This document shows positions 54,683-56,257 of a stretch of 56,257 nt of DNA, in pieces. Each line of letters starts with the position of its first letter. Within the stretch, counting starts at the first letter, position 1. A program made the position numbers and the translations under genes. Under the pieces are notes generated by a model. The model was given only the letters and a program-made list of their open reading frames with translations, did not search any database and was not told the origin of the DNA. Origin of the DNA: Flavobacteriales bacterium UBA1494 (lineage in GTDB: Bacteria > Bacteroidota > Bacteroidia > Flavobacteriales_E > Vicingaceae); NCBI GenBank assembly GCA_905182175.1, contig CAJJAT010000032.1, positions 1 to 56,257 of the forward strand, written 5' to 3'.

Positions 54683-55492
54683 TCAAATTTCTTTCCAAAG
54701 TATATATATCGCCATTGCTAATACGAACCATCCAAATAATTTCTTCAAACGTTTACCTTCAACAAACCGATTTAAATAAATTCCTATAAATATTCCAACA
54801 ATCGAAAGCATTGTAAAACTAAGAAGGAACCCCCAATCAATTTCAAGATTTTGAACATCCCCTACAAAACCAATTAACGACTTTACTGCGATAATCAATA
54901 AAGAGGTAGCTACAGCCTTTTTCATTGGCAACTTTGCTAGTAACACTAGCGCAGGAATTATAAGAAAGCCTCCTCCAGCGCCGACAATACCGGTCACTAA
55001 CCCTACGCCTGACCCTTCTACTGTAATCAACAAGTAATTAAATTTATGTGATGTTTCTGAATGATTTGATAACTCCTGATTCACTGTTTTTTTCTTGCGA
55101 ATCATAGAGAAGGCAGCGAGCAACATTATAATTGCGAAAAATACCATAATTCCGGTACCTCTAGATACAACAATACTGTTAACGGTAAACAACTCCTCAG
55201 GAATAATTGGAACAATATATTTCCTAGTTATATAAACAGATATTAAAGCCGGTATCGCAAAAACAAGAGCAGTCTTTAAATCAACCAATCCCTTTTTCAA
55301 GTTCTGAATTGTTCCAACAGCAGAGGTGGCACCAACAATAAATAAAGAATACGCAGTTGCTAACACTGGATTAATGGTCAATAAGTAAACCAAAACAGGC
55401 ACTGTTAATATGGATCCACCTCCTCCAATCAAACCTAAAACCAAGCCGATTATCAAAGCTCCTGCATAGGCTAGTATTAAAGTTACTTCCAT
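54683..55492 (-). CDS. TauE/SafE family sulfite/sulfur-compound exporter
   Basis: An inner-membrane transporter of the TauE/SafE family, whose members export sulfite or sulfoacetate or move other sulfur compounds. The 269-residue protein has about eight hydrophobic helices in two halves, each with a glycine-rich turn: LGLIGGGGSILTVPVLVYLL near the start and GIVGAGGGFLIIPALVLLAK near the middle. A short basic loop separates the halves. Its ATG lies at the predicted transcription start behind the GTAAC-N4-GTTAC operator, so the message may be leaderless. It is followed after 31 bp by the persulfide dioxygenase gene, so the product would remove the sulfite or thiosulfate made there. Confidence 0.9.
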   Translation of the reverse strand: MEVTLILAYAGALIIGLVLGLIGGGGSILTVPVLVYLLTINPVLATAYSLFIVGATSAVGTIQNLKKGLVDLKTALVFAIPALISVYITRKYIVPIIPEELFTVNSIVVSRGTGIMVFFAIIMLLAAFSMIRKKKTVNQELSNHSETSHKFNYLLITVEGSGVGLVTGIVGAGGGFLIIPALVLLAKLPMKKAVATSLLIIAVKSLIGFVGDVQNLEIDWGFLLSFTMLSIVGIFIGIYLNRFVEGKRLKKLFGWFVLAMAIYILWKEI

Positions 55493-55526
55493 GACACAAA
55501 GCTAAGATTACAATTATTTCCTCCAC

Positions 55527-55540
55527 GTAACATATGTTAC
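55527..55540. promoter_or_regulatory. Candidate Crp/Fnr operator of the tauE operon
   Basis: GTAACATATGTTAC is a perfect 14-bp palindrome overlapping the stop codon of the regulator gene. On the minus strand a TAGCTTTG box (55504-55497), matching TAnnTTTG exactly, begins 22 bp after the operator and ends 4 nt before the tauE ATG. The -33 position has GTG instead of TTG, as expected for an activator-dependent promoter. It has the same layout as the site at 51080-51093. Confidence 0.75.
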
Positions 55541-56157
55541 AAATGAATTATTTTAATACGATTTCTATGTAACTCAATTTTACCTAACCTTTCAAGTTTT
55601 TTTAAAAGTCTAGAGATTACGACTCTTGAAGTGTTCAATTCATTTGCAATTTCTTGATGTGTTTGGTTGATTTCCAAACTATGCTGCAATTCCGTCTTAT
55701 CCTTTAATAAAACCAACAGACGCTCATCCATATTTAAAAAAGCAATCTTATCAATGGTTTCTAGTAATTCGGAAAATCGTTGATGGTAACTGTCAAATAC
55801 AAAATTTCTCCAACTTTTATAATTGGCAGACCATTCTTCCATCTTCGTATTGGGTAGAAACAAAATTTCAACATTCGTTTCAGCAACAGCTCTTATTTCA
55901 CTTTTTGCATTTCTTGTGCAACAATTAAGGGTCATGGCGCACGATTCCCCCTGCTTCAAAAAATACAACAATAATTCGTCTCCATTATGATCCTCTCGTA
56001 AGATCTTTAAAACACCGCTAATTAATATTGGCATTGATTTTATATTATTACCAATATTGATAATAGTATCTCCTTCAAGAAAATATTTCCTTATTCCTAT
56101 GTTATTAATCTCTTCTAATAACTTTGGTTCGAATGGTAGGTCTAGATTCAGTATCAT
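55537..56157 (-). CDS. Crp/Fnr family transcriptional regulator with clustered cysteines
   Basis: A 206-residue regulator with an N-terminal cyclic-nucleotide-binding-like beta-barrel (about 10-115), a dimerisation helix (about 118-140) and a C-terminal winged helix-turn-helix (about 165-200, QEIANELNTSRVVISRLLKK). Three cysteines are close together, C73, C79 and C80 in ESCAMTLNCC, in the barrel where cAMP would bind in CRP. The [4Fe-4S] cysteine pattern of FNR is absent. Adjacent sulfur genes and repeated operators suggest it senses sulfide or persulfide and activates this island; this is inference. The 100 bases left upstream in the window show a TAACTTTA box but no full operator. Confidence 0.88.
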   Translation of the reverse strand: MILNLDLPFEPKLLEEINNIGIRKYFLEGDTIINIGNNIKSMPILISGVLKILREDHNGDELLLYFLKQGESCAMTLNCCTRNAKSEIRAVAETNVEILFLPNTKMEEWSANYKSWRNFVFDSYHQRFSELLETIDKIAFLNMDERLLVLLKDKTELQHSLEINQTHQEIANELNTSRVVISRLLKKLERLGKIELHRNRIKIIHL

Positions 56158-56257
56158 TTCTTAATCATATGAATTACAGAGATAAAGTTACATAACAAAC
56201 AGGGTTTAATGGTAGGGTAAGCTTGACAATTAACCAAGGGTATGGGTTGTTTTGTTT

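Noticed and set aside
56158-56257. Autoregulatory operator of the Crp/Fnr gene
   Set aside because: GTTATGTAAC contains GTAAC but no partner GTTAC four bases away, so it does not match the motif; the window ends too soon to look further.

Overview
The window is an AT-rich bacterial chromosome segment from a member of the Bacteroidota, most likely a Flavobacteriales-type marine or aquatic organism. This is inferred from several signs: C-terminal sorting domains of the type IX secretion system (T9SS, both type A and gliding-motility type B), promoters of the TTG-N19-21-TAnnTTTG type, a fused SecDF, a type III glutamine synthetase, a PorE-like outer-membrane/peptidoglycan protein, DUF2851 and PspC-type small proteins, and weak or absent Shine-Dalgarno sequences. 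No rRNA, CRISPR array, prophage or intact insertion sequence was seen.

Region 1 (1-9731, all minus strand) is the translation/transcription super-cluster in the order rpsU, xerC, hpf, tRNA-Thr, tRNA-Tyr, tRNA-Gly, tRNA-Thr, tuf, tRNA-Trp, secE, nusG, rplK, rplA, rplJ, rplL, rpoB (cut by the left edge). Two long hairpins lie at regulatory positions (tuf/tRNA-Trp and rplL/rpoB). Their non-canonical pairs are G-U wobbles only in the transcribed (minus) strand.

Region 2 (9784-31354, minus strand) holds housekeeping genes: acyl-CoA dehydrogenase, apt, a membrane helix-hairpin-helix protein, a lipoprotein, an alanine/glycine:cation symporter carrying an extracytoplasmic SprB-like domain, an RmlD-like reductase, PspC and DUF2851 proteins, pyrF-prfA-purM, a PorE-like protein, type III glutamine synthetase, a Ca2+/Na+ antiporter, tatA and secDF. 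Two stretches of about 1 kb (15867-16863 and 18368-19318) contain no convincing gene.

Region 3 (31464-49505, mixed strands) contains secreted T9SS cargo (a nine-repeat FG-GAP protein and a DNRLRE protein), a retropepsin-like protease, mdh, an ECF sigma factor paired with a membrane protein that looks like an anti-sigma factor ending in a T9SS type B domain, a phosphohexomutase, mltG, trmD-rplS, an FAD-linked oxidase, and a peptide-utilisation block (DPP-IV followed by two POT peptide transporters).

Region 4 (50068-56257) is the most interesting part: a sulfur/persulfide-handling island. It has a Crp/Fnr regulator with three clustered cysteines, a TauE/SafE exporter, a CstB-like persulfide dioxygenase-rhodanese fusion, and a split YeeE/YedE (PmpA/PmpB-like) transporter, with a fatty-acid-hydroxylase-family enzyme and a DEAD-box helicase in between. 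A shared operator, GTAAC-N4-GTTAC, occurs in front of tauE and in the divergent pmpA/hydroxylase intergenic region. In all three promoter directions a TAnnTTTG-like -7 box starts exactly 22 bp after the operator and no -33 TTG is present. This suggests one activator-controlled regulon that also includes the hydroxylase. Regulator, operator and regulon assignment is inference; the sequence elements themselves are directly visible.
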